Origin: Aphrocallistes beatrix
Taxonomy: Eukaryota; Porifera; Hexactinellida; Sceptrulophora; Aphrocallistidae
Length of the DNA stretch: 64,000 nt
Direction: 5' to 3'
Assembly: GCA_963281255.1 (NCBI GenBank)
Contig: OY725499.1
Span: forward strand, 1,496,096-1,560,095
Positions 1 to 11,374 of this stretch are shown one piece after another. The stretch's first letter is position 1, and every line of letters starts with the position of its first letter. The position numbers and the translations under genes are program-made. The notes beneath the pieces are model-generated. The model was not told the DNA's origin. It did no database searches and worked only from the letters and a program-made list of their open reading frames with translations.

Positions 1-33
<33 letters not shown>
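1..33. repeat. (TA)n microsatellite
   Basis: Uninterrupted TA dinucleotides run from the window edge into the first family A element. Similar TA tracts separate core and terminal repeats in other family A copies, so this is probably the spacer of an element whose outer end lies off-window. Confidence 0.9.
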
Positions 34-36
<3 letters not shown>

Positions 37-526
37 ACGAATTGATTGAAGAAACTGCATGGCGCAGAAGGCTGATTTTTGGCATGTGGGAGTCTTTTGG
101 CTATGGCTCCAGTAAGTTCTGAGTTCAGAGCAAAATGTCGACTCATCATGGAATTATGACGTCATTGTCACCTTTTTAAAAGTTAAGCAACACAGTTATT
201 CGGGCATAACTCAGCCATTATAGGAGATAGAAGGCTGAAATTTTAATAGAATATGTATACTAACATACCTCACATATGATACAACCATCATCAAAAAATG
301 ATGACTCATCACTTTGTTATGACGTCATCATTAATCATCAAAATTTTAAAAATTGACAAATTTGGTGACTTTTCGAGTGAAATCGATTAGAACAGTAGGA
401 CAGACGTATTCAGAGATGTTATCTCCATTATAATTAACCAAGTCACCTCTAGGCGACTGAAGGGAGCCTCTGGCGGACACAAAGTGTCCGCCAGCCGCGC
501 AGCGCAAGCAAGCGAAGCGCGCTTGT
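34..526 (+). mobile_element. Family A MITE, copy 1
   Basis: The core starts with TGTAACGAATTGATTGAAGA and ends with the GC-rich GCGCAGCGCAAGCAAGCGAA followed by GCGCGCTTGTA. It has no coding capacity. It carries two TGACGTCA palindromes (157-164 and 320-327) and TGACTCA at 302-308. The tail contains the perfect hairpin GGCGGACAC-AAA-GTGTCCGCC. About a dozen copies or fragments occur in the window, on both strands. Outer terminal repeats are not visible here because the left edge is cut and copy 2 follows directly. Confidence 0.85.
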
Positions 527-562
527 ATATACTATGTGTGTATGTGTGTGTATATATATATC

Positions 563-1115
563 TCTGTAACGAATTGATTGAAGAAACTGTCAGGCACAGA
601 AAGCTGATTTTTGGCATGTGGGAGTCTTTTGGCTATGGCTCCAGTAAGTTCTGAGCTCAGACAAAAAATGTCCACTCATTATGGAATTATGACGTCATTG
701 TCACATTTTTAAAAGTTAAGCAATACAGTTATTCGAGCATAACTCAGCCATTATAGGAGATAGAATGCTGAAATTTTAATAAAATCTGTATACTAACATG
801 CGTCACATATGATGCAACTATCACCAAAAAATGATGACTCATCACTTTGTTATGACGTCATCATTAATCATCAAATTTTAAATATTGACAAATTTGGTGA
901 TTTTTAGAGTGATATCGATTTTAAAACTAAGATGGACACATTTAGATATGATATCTCCCGTTTAATTAACCAAAGGCACTTCCAGGCGACCGAAGGGAGC
1001 CTCTGGCGGACACAAAGTGTCCGCCAGCCGCGCAGCGCAAGCAAGCGAAGCGCACTTGTATATATATATATACACACAAACAAACAAATATTAATCGAAT
1101 TTTAATTGCAAGGAT
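563..1115 (+). mobile_element. Family A MITE, copy 2 with right terminal repeat
   Basis: Direct tandem of copy 1, separated by a TG/TA microsatellite. The core runs 563-1060. It is followed by a TA spacer and a degenerate right terminal repeat near 1090-1115 (ATTAATCGAATTTTAATTGC then AAGGAT), matching the family consensus ATCGAGTTTTAATAGTAAGG. CRE-type TGACGTCA occurs near 690 and 852. Confidence 0.85.
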
Positions 1116-1345
1116 TGTTATATCACTTGTGAAGTGTATTAATGTACACATTTTATAAAAATTTAAGCCTTCTATCATTTAAAATGACTGAGTGATGGTC
1201 GAAAAGCTAAAAAAGGTGACAATGACGTCATAATTCCATGGCATATGAGTCGACATTTCCGTCTGAGCTCAGAACTTAATGGAGTCACAGCCAAAAGACT
1301 CCCACATGCCAAAAATCAGCTTTTTGTGCTTGGCAGTTTCTAAAA
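1116..1345 (-). mobile_element. Family A MITE fragment, copy 3
   Basis: The middle and CTGTAACG-side of the family A core in reverse orientation. The segment CAATGACGTCATAATTCCAT and the motif AAAAGACTCCCACATGCCAA are conserved. The GC-rich end is missing, and the match stops in the GGCAGTTTCT motif. Confidence 0.75.
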
Positions 1346-1758
1346 TAATTATTTCATAAAAGGGCAGTGGGTTATTAATTATTTTACTTGATATGGGTAG
1401 TTGCAGTATATTTACAGTTGTATTATAATATTGATATCAAAGTAAACTTATCTAACCAATCCCTAGTCAAAGTCCACTAATCAGCACAATTGTTCTACTC
1501 TATAGAATGCAATGGTCTATCGTATCCACTTTTTGATTAATCGATCTATTAAAATTTGAAATGTGTTAAAACTGGCCTTCCCGATGCCATACACGGACGT
1601 GTATTAAGGTCATGATTTCGGATACGGGAACTCTGATATGTTTATATGCTGGCAATGGGAAAAAAACTTTTTGATATATTTTGTGAAATCACCTAACTAT
1701 ATACTAGTTCATATTTGGCCATAGTCCATTTGAGCACGCCAGTGCCTTTAGTAAAGTA

Positions 1759-2305
1759 CAAGCGCGCTTCGCTTGGTTGCGCTGCGCGGCTGACGGACAC
1801 TTTGTATCCGCCGGAGGCGCCTATAGTCACCATTGATTAATTATATGGGAGATAACATCTCTAAATACGTCTGTGCTACTGTTATAATCGATATCTCACG
1901 AAAAATCACGAAATTTGTCAATTTTTACAATTTTGATGCATAATGATGACGTCATAACAGAATGATGAGCTATCATTTTTTGATGATAGTAGCATCATTT
2001 GTGAAGAATATTAATATACATATTCTAATAAAATTTCAGCCTTCTATCACTTGAAATGGCTGAGTTATGGTCGATAAACTAAAATTTATAATTATAAAAA
2101 AGGTGACAATGACGTCATAATTCAATGATGAGTCGACATTTTCGTCTGAGCTCAGAACTTACTGGAGTCATAGCCAAAAGACTCCCACATGCCAAAATCA
2201 GCTTTCTGGGCCTGACAGTTTCTTCAATCAATTCGTTACAGATACTTGTGTATATATATATATACACACATAAACAAACATTAATAGAGTTTTAATAATA
2301 AGGAT
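1759..2305 (-). mobile_element. Family A MITE, copy 4
   Basis: The reverse-oriented core (1759-2240) begins CAAGCGCGCTTCGCTTGG and ends AATCAATTCGTTACAG. A TA/CA spacer and a terminal repeat (AATAGAGTTTTAATAATAAG then GAT) follow, ending near 2305. The left terminal repeat is absent. TGACGTCA occurs near 1947 and 2110. Confidence 0.8.
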
Positions 2306-2365
2306 ACATTGCTATGATTACAGTTAACTGTGTCATCAGTTATAATGCTAAATAAGTGTTGTAAA

Positions 2366-2612
2366 TACAGTCGAAACCGGTTTTTTCTTACTATTTCTTT
2401 CCAGATCTATATAGTAAGAATAAACCGATAATAAGGATAAACCGATGTAAGTATAAACCGAAGTAAGAATAAACCGATGGTAAGGATAAAACGAAGTAAT
2501 AATAAACATAACTGATTATAAGAATAAACCGCAAAAAATAAAAAACCGATTAGTAAAGGATAACGCGGTGTAAGAAAAAACCAGATGAAATTAGTTAATA
2601 AAACCAGATGAA
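2366..2612. repeat. Degenerate tandem repeat, TAAGAATAAACCGATG-type
   Basis: Begins with CAGTCGAAACCGGTTTTTTC, resembling a pogo/Tigger-type terminus after TA. About ten degenerate 15-17-bp units on the theme GTAAGAATAAACCGAT follow, ending with a direct repeat of ACCAGATGAAATTAGT. It could be one end of a Tigger-like MITE expanded by tandem duplication, since a similar pattern is seen in the element at 40382-41325. No right terminus was found. Confidence 0.6.
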
Positions 2613-2659
2613 ATTAGTATGACATATAATCACAGATTTTATGCTTCAACTGAAACGTA

Positions 2660-3171
2660 CTATATACATACATACATACATACATACATACATACATACA
2701 TACATACATACATAGTACATACATACATACATACATACATACATACATACATACATACATACATACATACATACATACATACATACATACATACATACAT
2801 ACATACATACATACATACATACATACATACATACATACATACATACATACATACATACATACATACATACATACATACATACATACATACATACATACAT
2901 ACATACATACATACATACATACATACATACATACATACATACATACATACATACATACATACATACATACATACATACATACATACATACATACATACAT
3001 ACATACATACATACATACATACATACATACATACATACATACATACATACATACATACATACATACATACATACATACATACATACATACATACATACAT
3101 ACATACATACATACATACATACATACATACATACATACATACATACATACATACATACATACATACATACA

Positions 3172-3202
<31 letters not shown>

Positions 3203-3205
3203 TAT
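2660..3205. repeat. (CATA)n microsatellite, about 540 bp
   Basis: Nearly perfect CATA tetranucleotide array with one visible interruption near 2712-2718 (CATAGTACAT). Long open frames on either strand here (YIHT/MYVC repeats) are artefacts of a repeat without stop codons. Confidence 0.98.
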
Positions 3206-4133
3206 CACGAATTTAAAAAATTCATAGTTTAATCCTGAAGCGAATTCTCAACAGCAAATATAGGACACTTCAATGGGTAGACTTCAAATTTCACACATAG
3301 AATGATACAAAATGAGTATTTTCCAGTTGTAATCCGATATTCACTTTTGAATTTTCTTCGAGTCAGTTACTAGAGCTGCACTACCAATCGGTCGGTCGAC
3401 TGAGACTTTTAACTTTACATTTAATGTAGGAAAATATTAATTCTATACTAGCTTGGAGTTTAGGGATCTCGATTCCGAGGTGCAAAAAATTATATGATAA
3501 ATAATTTGATCGTTTTTTTAATAACATATATATACAATAAGAGTCGTTTGGTATGAAACTACCAGGATCCAAATATATATTTATAATAGAAAACTTAATT
3601 TTATGTAAATAATGAAATTGGGACTAGTTTGTTTATAAAAACGAATGTTCGCATTAAGTAGATTCATCAATATAAACCCTGACTGTATACTAAAATTCGA
3701 TTAATCAAATACACACAGAATATTACGGGTTGTCGAGATTCTGATTATTAAACTTTTGAAAGTATTGGATAAATCATGTGTTTTTCTCTAAAATAAATAA
3801 ATAGAGGAAATAAATTTCGTATACTACATAGATTAATTTGCGAAAGAAGTCTTAATCAAACTTTCAAAATTAGAATTATCTCATCGGAGAAAGTCGCAAA
3901 TAACAGCTGAAGAGTGCATACTAAATAACTGCAAACAGCACAGTGAGTTTATTTTGATTAAAAAATCTAATTGTTTTACTCCTTCGAGAAATTTCGATAA
4001 TAGTTTAGCGCTCGAAAATATTTGCAATACAGAAATGTGGTTGAAAGCATTATACTATTTGATACCAAATTCATTCACACAAAGGTTTCGAAGTAAATTC
4101 AATTATAACAAACTATATAGTAAATAGAACTAC
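3206..4133. other. No recognisable gene; possible downstream host sequence
   Basis: AT-rich sequence with no repeat family I can match. If the host gene continues, its next minus-strand exon could lie here. One candidate starts after CTCCAAG near 3463 and stays open to a stop near 3381 in the right phase, but its polypyrimidine tract is poor, so I do not call it. Confidence 0.4.
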
Positions 4134-4315
4134 CATTTTGCGCTGAAAAAGAGAGATCAGTAGTAGAAGGTTCAATTGATAGTAAACTATTATAGCCACT
4201 AAAGACCATACTTCGCTTATGGTGATCAAATACTACACCAGAATCCGCATCAGATGGTAAGCTTTGCCTTTTCAAATCACCAGATAAAAAATATCCCATT
4301 TCCTTAGTGAGTGAC
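4134..4315 (-). CDS. Putative host gene, exon 5 (internal)
   Basis: Minus-strand segment of 182 bp between acceptor TTTTGATAG (exon begins at 4315) and donor ATG|GTAGTT (exon ends at 4134). It starts with one base completing the codon left by exon 4 and ends in phase 1. The translation begins SLTKEMGYFLSGDLKRQS and ends STTDLSFSAQN. It is hydrophilic with no recognised domain. Support comes from splice signals plus phase agreement with exon 4, not homology. The following exon was not identified. Confidence 0.55.
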
Positions 4316-4657
4316 CTATCAAAATAAAGGAAATAAGCAATTTCTTAAAACATGGTATATTCTCAATAGGGTCTGGTAATAATATAATATTTGACAATAT
4401 ACAAGTATCATTAACCATACATATTAGACTTCAAAAGACTTTACAAACCTATCAAAAATATTATCAACGTGTTCACACAAAAAGTACAAATATTGAAAAA
4501 GATTAACAAAATTATGATGTCATCTGAATATAGACCACAAAGTTAATATAGGATACATTTGTCGAGTTTCTGATATATTTTAAGCATAATTTAAGCAGAC
4601 TAAAAAGTGTTTTTCATTTTGAATAGATTGGGGGCGGTAGACTGAAATGTAAAAGTA
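4316..4657. other. Intronic sequence, nothing recognised
   Basis: AT-rich sequence between exon 5 of the putative host gene and the hAT-like element. No repeat family member or coding signal was seen. Confidence 0.4.
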
Positions 4658-5519
4658 TCATAGAACAGTGGCGACGAGAGGGTGAGGCCTGGTGAGGCAG
4701 AGGCCTCAGGAGAATTCACTTGTGCCTCATCTGAGGTGTGGCACAGCCCTACCACATGTGTTGTGGCACAGTACTCAACTCAGGAAAGGCACAGGCCTGT
4801 TTATTCGTAAGTTGATCAGTGTTATGGATCTACTACACCTAAGTTGATCCGGTATTACAATCTACTATATTATAGTAACTTGATCCGCAATTCTATTTTC
4901 AGTATTTTTATTTGCTAATCATTTTTTTCGCTCCAATCGAAATATTGCACTTAAAGATTTTATAGATTTGTTCGTTGACATGCCCCAAAATGATTTCGGG
5001 TACAGACATGTACTCGTCGTTCGTTACTTGAGCAAATGAGTTGTTGCAAGACCTCTTAAACCAAAAACTAGAAAATGTTTACAAGTATGGTGATGGACAC
5101 ACACATTCGAAATTAGAGAATTATCATTTTAATATTAATAAAATTGCTTGAAATTCAATTTGTCGTTGATATAATATAATTTCAACATTTCAAAATGATT
5201 GAAACAGGGATCATACAATTTCAATGTATTCTATAAGAATTATTTATAAAATTAACATCATCCACAATTTTTTTTTCTCAGCTAAATTCCAGCATTCATT
5301 GAGTCATAAAATCACTCATTTTGTTAAGATTACTTAAACCAAGTTATTATGACAAATGTTCTCAACACATGAATTCTCAGATCGGTTACGCAGCAATGAC
5401 AATAAGTATAACATATTCAAAAATATTCAAATTGTACCGAACTAATTACTTGTAGCAATAGTTTGGCAATAGTGAGATTTCTCAAATAAGTGATTTGTTG
5501 AATACGACTGATTGATCGA

Positions 5520-5690
5520 TTATTAATTAAGAGGAGTTCAACTATATGCATGAACAGTTGGGGGTTGATAACCGAAGGACAAGTGTATACCATCCTCAGA
5601 GCAACGGTCTTGTGGAGACACACAACAAATTTTGAAAAGGTTTGAAATACTATTTGAAGGCCGATCCTTGATCAGAAATGTAGTACCGGG
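5520..5690 (+). pseudogene. Retroviral-type integrase fragment (Ty3/gypsy or Ginger-like)
   Basis: The plus-strand reading contains NRRTSVYHPQSNGLVETHN, the characteristic segment around the catalytic Glu of gypsy-type integrases and the related Ginger transposases (consensus HPQ(S/T)NG..E). A stop follows soon after (KF-stop-KGLKYYLKA). Only the C-terminal part of the catalytic core remains. The neighbouring OTU domain recalls Ginger1 elements, which can combine integrase-like transposase and OTU domains. That link is inference. Confidence 0.7.
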
Positions 5691-5849
5691 TGTAAAACGC
5701 CACTTTATAGAGTCGACATTGTATCGAGTATCAACACCGAGTTCTAAATCCAGTTGTGAGTTGGACAAATTAACTATTCAAATAACTAAATCATCAAGAT
5801 GATTTTCGATTGTTTACGAGTTAATTAATATACTAGATATGTGACCGCT

Positions 5850-6710
5850 TGGAAACAGAAATGATAGATGGGTTATACACTTCTGAGACTGAAAACAGAC
5901 CATTCAAACTTCCATTCCTTTCACCAATGATCCTTTATACATTCCTGTCAAGGAATTTTGGCAGAAGCAAAAGTCTCAAGAACTGGGTATTAGATTATAT
6001 GAGAACTTCGAGCAACAACCATCCTGAACATATTCTCATTTCTCTGAGTTGATTCCCTGGCAAACAGAAAATATTGCGAGCAGGGTATTATAGCCCTCCA
6101 GAGATACGCTCCTAATCTCAATCCCATAAATTTTAATGCACCTAAATCTATAAATAACACTATAATATAGGGTAAATTGGATAATATACTAAATTTTCAC
6201 GCTCCTAAACACTTACGGGCCTAAAATCATACGCCTAAAAAAGCGTCTCGCGCTCCTAGATAATCCCTTGATAGAGAGGGATGGAAACTGATTTTTCAGA
6301 TGCATTTCCAAGATGATAACAGGGACAGAAGACCAACATGTTAAACTGAGAGCAGTGATATGCCTATATATGGTGACAACAGGGAGAGTATTGATGAAAA
6401 GGTATCTAAGAACATTCACTAATGATACTACACCGATAGACTATCTAAAAAAGGACGGAATGATTGAGAATGCAATTTGGGCTACAGATGTAGAGGTGTT
6501 GGCAGTTTCTAGTATGCTCAATTCTGATGTTTATATCGCCACATAACAATTCGAAATATTAGGAGAAGAAAAACCTGGAATCGATATTCCTGTTGTATTG
6601 AATCCTCAAGAACTGAGCATTCAGTGTCTCTCTACTTTCCAACATAAATCACAACCACTATGAGCGTGTCATTCGCTTAATAAATTTGGAGTACGAATCA
6701 TACTGAAAGA
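5850..6710 (+). pseudogene. OTU-type cysteine protease domain, broken
   Basis: Upstream residues (IPVKEFWQKQKSQELGIRL) lead towards an OTU catalytic block. In frame with the ATG at 6313 is DGN, then TGA at 6289-6291, then FFRCISKMITGTEDQHVKLR. The stop sits where the OTU motif DGNC has its catalytic Cys. Downstream is ENAIWATDVEVLAVSSML, matching the conserved WG/ATxxE segment. After a +1 frame change the His motif NHYERVI occurs at 6653-6673. Order and spacing fit a transposon-encoded OTU domain. One nonsense change and at least one frameshift make it a pseudogene as it stands. Confidence 0.7.
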
Positions 6711-7336
6711 GTTTAAAGATGACTTACGTAGTAGAGACTTCACTGAAACTGATGTGAGTGCCATGGAAATGTTTAGTTGTCACTCGAAAATACTACCTGT
6801 TTTTTAACAGGGGTCGCATGCCTGTTCTGGGTCTTACCCTGTACCGGGTAACTGATGATGATCTTTGGAAGGTCGAAACCTAGAACATGAATATCAGCAC
6901 AAAACAAATCTGAAGATACATAATAGTGCATTATTTGTTAAATACTAAATCAATTTTCTGTTAGAGATTTTCTATCACATATTGCTAAATATCTATGTTA
7001 TATTTGAAGTGTTAATATGTTTATTAGAAATCGCTGAACGAGGCAAAAACCAAACTCCCATTATTTATCTATTTAAGTTATCATATTATCATTGACAAGA
7101 ATAGCAAAAGTTCAGAAATAACGAATCAAGTTGCTATATAACAAAGTTGACAGAAATTGCGAATCAAGTTACGATAATAAAGTAATAGCGGATCAAGATC
7201 CTATAGAAATTGTAGATCCATGGCGCGAACCAAGTTACGATGCGGATTCAAGATACGATAGGTTTCACCTCAAATAAGTTATGGCTCACCTGTGCCTTAC
7301 CAGTGGTGAGCTGCTAGAGCCGCTACTGTAATGGAA

Positions 7337-8794
7337 TGATTTCAAATTCCTGTCCAACTGTATTTTGGTCAATTTGGAAAGATTCGTAGGAGTTAGCAAA
7401 CAATTTTATCACATTTCAACTCAAGACATTCAACCAAACAAAATATCACATCAATTTAGAATTTAGGAGGAAATAACTTATCATCAAGAATGAAACCGGG
7501 GCATAGCTAGTCAAGGTCAAACAAGGTCCATGCACGGCCAATGATACTCTGTGCCTTGACAATCGAATTTGGTCGTATTGGAAATGCTACGGATTCATAG
7601 TTATTGACTTTCCATCGTAATTATGTAAAGAACAACTGCTGCTGGTGCTTCTAGCTCAAGTAGATGCTAGAGAAATTACTGTTACAGCATTCTTCCACAA
7701 TACGACTGCACACTCCTGTTTTTCGACATTTAACCCCTTAATAAATGTGAAAAATAATTCAACTTATCGGTTTAGATCTTTAATATGGGTTCATGAATAA
7801 TAATAATACTTCTTCAATATATTTCATCTTACTATTAATTTTACCAATTATTGTGAAGTTGAAGAATTTCAAAAGAAACGTCTCCTTTTCTTCACGGCAT
7901 GTCGTTGTTGACTGAAAAAGAATGTGGTTGGTTTTTTGAAAAACAAGGAGATTTAGTATTGACTGGTCCAGAATCATTAAATACAAGTTAATTTGATGAA
8001 TCTCGTCTTTCCTGTTCTCTGCAGAACAAGCAAGAGTAACAACATCCATTCATGAACTACCATCCGATATCTCTGTAGGACCAGGTTTTATCCACCTGAT
8101 CAGCCTCGAAACTTTCGGTTTGCTTCGAGAATTTTTCTGAGAAATTTCTGACTTTTAATTAACCCTGGTACAGTATATTACCCATAGGTAAAAACTCTGT
8201 GTCTTGAGATACAGTATTTTGTCAACCCTATCAACTGTTCGCATTACATACAGTAAAGTTAGAGATGGTTTTTATGTATACATCTTGAGCAACTAAGTTG
8301 AAAGCTATCAAGTGAATATATTAACTGGCTACAAATTAAAATGTGAAGAAAAAGAAATTTTCAAGATTTAGTGTATATGTTACAAATTAAATGTTTTGAC
8401 CACAATTTGGATAGAAATTGGGGTGCACGAATACTTTTGTTCAGGAAATTCACATTTTGCTTCTGTTGCTTGAAAATTAAGTTGAAATAAAAACTTATTG
8501 AGAGATAGAGGACAGAAAACATCAAGACAATAATCACAAAAAGCACTATCTAATACAAAGCAATTAATTTTATAGTGTTTTGAAAAAGAATTGGTATTTA
8601 TTTGTAAAATATCAAAATTACTTCCCTTTGAGTAATTTATCATAAAAATCAAAAGTTTACATGGTATCTTCCATTTATCTCATCAAGGAATAAATTCGTA
8701 TGAATTTCATCAGGAATTGAAACCCCATATTGTAAATGTGCAAATCAAGATAAATAAAAGTTTTAAACAATTGCAAATAAGATAATATACATAC
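7337..8794. other. Intronic sequence with one candidate cryptic exon
   Basis: No repeat family recognised. On the minus strand, near 7915-7848, a short segment follows a strong acceptor (CCACATTCTTTTTCAG) and ends before ATTG|GTAAAA. Its phase does not fit between host exons 4 and 5, so it is not included in the gene. Confidence 0.35.
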
Positions 8795-8899
8795 TTGGAA
8801 CAATGCATCATATCTTTCGCTATTTGGGGATAATCTGGATGCGAAGGAATGATAGGACTCCATAAATCTGAATTTTCTAATGAAGGGGATGAGATGCAT
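8795..8899 (-). CDS. Putative host gene, exon 4 (internal)
   Basis: Minus-strand 105-bp segment after acceptor CTTATATTTAG and before donor CCAA|GTATGT. The supported frame starts with one base completing the codon left by exon 3. It reads CISSPSLENSDLWSPIIPSH followed by PDYPQIAKDMMHCS, and ends in phase 2, which fits exon 5. An overlapping frame with an ATG is also open but does not fit the flanking phases. No recognised domain; rich in Ser and Pro. Confidence 0.55.
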
Positions 8900-9859
8900 C
8901 TAAATATAAGGGCGTCATAAGTATTAAATAGTTAATAATACAAAAGCAATTAAGGTAATGAATTCGTTCTATAAATACAAAAGAAATGAAAGATCCATAA
9001 AAAGTACACTGACAAAATAATTTGAACGAAGTTTAAAAAGAACATGGCGTATGCGTTTCACAGTGAGTATTTAACAAAAAGGATTAAATATTGCGACACA
9101 CGTATGTACACAAATGAAAAAGGTAAAGCTAAAGACGTGCTTTTTAGCTTACCCCTAAAAATTAATAGTTTTGCTCAATTTCGCACCAACAATGAATTAA
9201 ATGCAGATATTCATAAATACCCTCTTGATATTCAAAAATAAACAACCAATCTCTTTTGAAGTTTTACATCCCTAGCAAATAATATATTCATCTATCAATT
9301 ATTACTTGAATATAATAAGTAAGGTATAAGTTAACTAACAACAACTTTATTAAAACCGTTAAAACATTAAAAATCATTTGGTAAATTAGTTTCTATTTTC
9401 CAAATGATGATAATTAGTGCATATATAATTGCTGATTTCATAAACCACACGTTTCAAATAATATCCATCAATAACCACTAAATTTGTTTATGTTTTCGAA
9501 ATTCAACTTTCTGTTAGATCTACGCAGCTAATAATTGATATTTTCAATATGTATAGACAAATGAAGATGAATTTTTTCTTCGAATTAAGTTAGCAAATTT
9601 TAAAAAAATCGATTAACAAATCCTTGGTGGAGTATAACTCCAAAGTTATAATTATATAAAAATATCACAGCTTAAGGTGACAGATTCTCAAAGAATAAAA
9701 GTCTTATTTCAACCATTGGAATACGGTTTATGAATCGACTAGTTAGTATAAGAATTATTGCATTATATGAGCATAGAACTAGGAATAAATAGTTATAGTC
9801 ACTCAAAGCCTGAATCCGATACAAAATCCGTGTTTGGGCCGGTCGGCATAACTACACTA
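8900..9859. other. Intronic sequence, nothing recognised
   Basis: AT-rich. A 65-codon plus-strand frame at 9044-9241 has no recognisable motif and no supporting splice context, so I treat it as chance. Confidence 0.35.
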
Positions 9860-10360
9860 TTGGCAAGGATCTAGTTGATTTAACCGCTCAATGATACATC
9901 ATTGTAGCGGAGCAGGTCTTTTTAAAATTTTGACTATAATTTTTTTCATGATGAAAAATACTATTTTGTCAAGCTATTCAATAAGGAAATTTTAGACAAA
10001 ATCAATTTCAGTTTTTACACTTTGCTATTATTCGGAACGCTACTAACTATTTTCTGAGATAGTGATTTACTGATGTACGCCAATTGACACTTTTAAAAAT
10101 TTAAATTAATAGATATCGAATGAAAAGGACAAGATTGTACTTGCTATAAATATATATATAATAATCGGAATGACAAATTTTTCATTCGGATTATATAGAC
10201 ATCCTAGAATGATATAAAAACAAAATTACAATGTTTTGAATTTTTTGAAAATTGGGGCCTGTCGCCATAAAAAATAAAATAAAACAGTCTTTAAAAAATG
10301 TCCTGAAGGTAGTTATGGCTTTCAAAATCAAAAGCTACTTAAGAAATCGAAAACAGTCAT
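9860..10360 (+). repeat. Family C fragment
   Basis: Segments such as GTACGCCAATTGACA, the line ending CATCCTAGAATGATATAAAA, and ATTGGGGCCTGTCGCC correspond in reverse orientation to 56220-56480 (GGTGACAGGCCCTC ... CAATTGGCGCACATCC). It is a diverged partial copy of the non-coding family C repeat found at 46.0-46.6, 50.2-51.3, 55.2-57.3 and 60.9-62.7 kb. Confidence 0.55.
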
Positions 10361-11374
10361 TTAATAGAAGAGAGCGGAGATAAATTTGGATAAAATGAAT
10401 ATTCTTCAAGTTATTGTATCACTATGGGTCCTAAGCCTGGATTTTTTCAAAATTATCGAATTCATTGAGTTCAATTATTGAGTTCATCGGGAATTTTAGG
10501 TACAAAAAGGGTTCGAAAGGTTATTTGATGGGATTTTTGAGATAGAATAATAAATTATAAACTCAACGTCATTCGAAAATAGATATGTCAAAAAGAATTG
10601 GGGGTGGAGATTTCGCAATAAGACCATTGCAAGTTGTTGCCACATGTAACGATTTTGGCACTTCAAAATACCATTCCGGGGTTTGGGGTCTTAAGGGTTC
10701 GATAAATGGGCATGATTAACAATTTGTTTCCCTAAACAAGCCGTAAATTTTTAAAATGACCATTTAAAAGATGCAAATTCAAAACATTAATTTGCTTACA
10801 CGTTATCAATCACATCATTTTTTCCTAACTATAGTTAGTAAAAATGATTTGGTAAATATATTTGCTAGTCCATTTGTTCTATATAGTAAGCTACATACAC
10901 TTGAATCTTTTTTACGGAATAACCTAGTTTTCAAGGAATAACTTAGTACTATATAGAACAAATGTAGCAAAATATATTTACCAAATCTATTTAAAAAATC
11001 TTTTCGTGCTATATATTAACAGTTAAAGTATATCGTCTCAAATAATCTAGTTCGAATTTTGTGAATCTTGTCACTGTGACACTTTTGAATACCTACTCAG
11101 GGCAGCCAAATCGTGGTTTCCGGAATTACAGTTACCCATTGCATCTGCTTTTAGTCAATGGATTAGCTTGCGTCCTGTTTTGGGCATCCACAACCAGAAA
11201 TATTCCTCTTTGGACACCCACTGGCAATAGGACCTGAAGCCGGTTATGATTTTCGTTGCGTTAATTTGATCATGTGAATTCAAATGGAAAATCAACATTT
11301 CTTGTTTATAATTACAAATGAATTACTAGAAAGTAATTTAATCTTATATAAAAAAATAAATTCGGATACTATTA
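10361..11374. other. Intronic sequence with an imperfect hairpin at 10850-10985
   Basis: Mostly featureless. GGTAAATATATTTGCTA and ATTTGTTCTATATAGTA near 10852-10890 are answered by inverted copies near 10945-10983, forming an imperfect palindrome of about 130 bp. It is probably a small MITE, but no target duplication was identified. Confidence 0.4.

Larger units (their letters stand above)
4666..7328. mobile_element. Degenerate hAT-like element, about 2.66 kb
   Basis: Left end CAGTGGCGACGAGAG and right end CTAGAGCCGCTACTG are inverted. Further inward both ends share the inverted motif GGT(G/A)AGGCA(G/C)AGG. The 8-bp flanks TCATAGAA and TAATGGAA match at 6 of 8 positions, as expected for a worn hAT duplication. 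Subterminal regions repeat short AAGTTGATCCG-like motifs. The interior holds an integrase fragment (5520-5690) and an OTU-type domain (about 5850-6710) rather than a hAT transposase. They may be later insertions or cargo. Confidence 0.6.

Noticed and set aside
1-1120. Frames with ARFACLRCAAGGHFVSARG-like residues
   Set aside because: They are translations of the GC-rich end of family A, recurring in each copy in changing frames; not a protein.
2614-3227. Long open frames on both strands encoding MYVC or YIHT repeats
   Set aside because: A CATA/TATG tetranucleotide array has no stop in several frames. No start context, splice signal or non-repetitive coding sequence supports a protein.
3381-3463. 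Possible terminal exon of the host gene
   Set aside because: Phase fits after exon 5, but the acceptor lacks a polypyrimidine tract and the 23 residues show nothing distinctive.
7848-7915. Minus-strand segment with a strong acceptor (TTCTTTTTCAG) and a GT donor
   Set aside because: Its end phase does not fit host exon 5, while exon 4 joins exon 5 directly in phase. Could be an alternative exon, but there is no further support.
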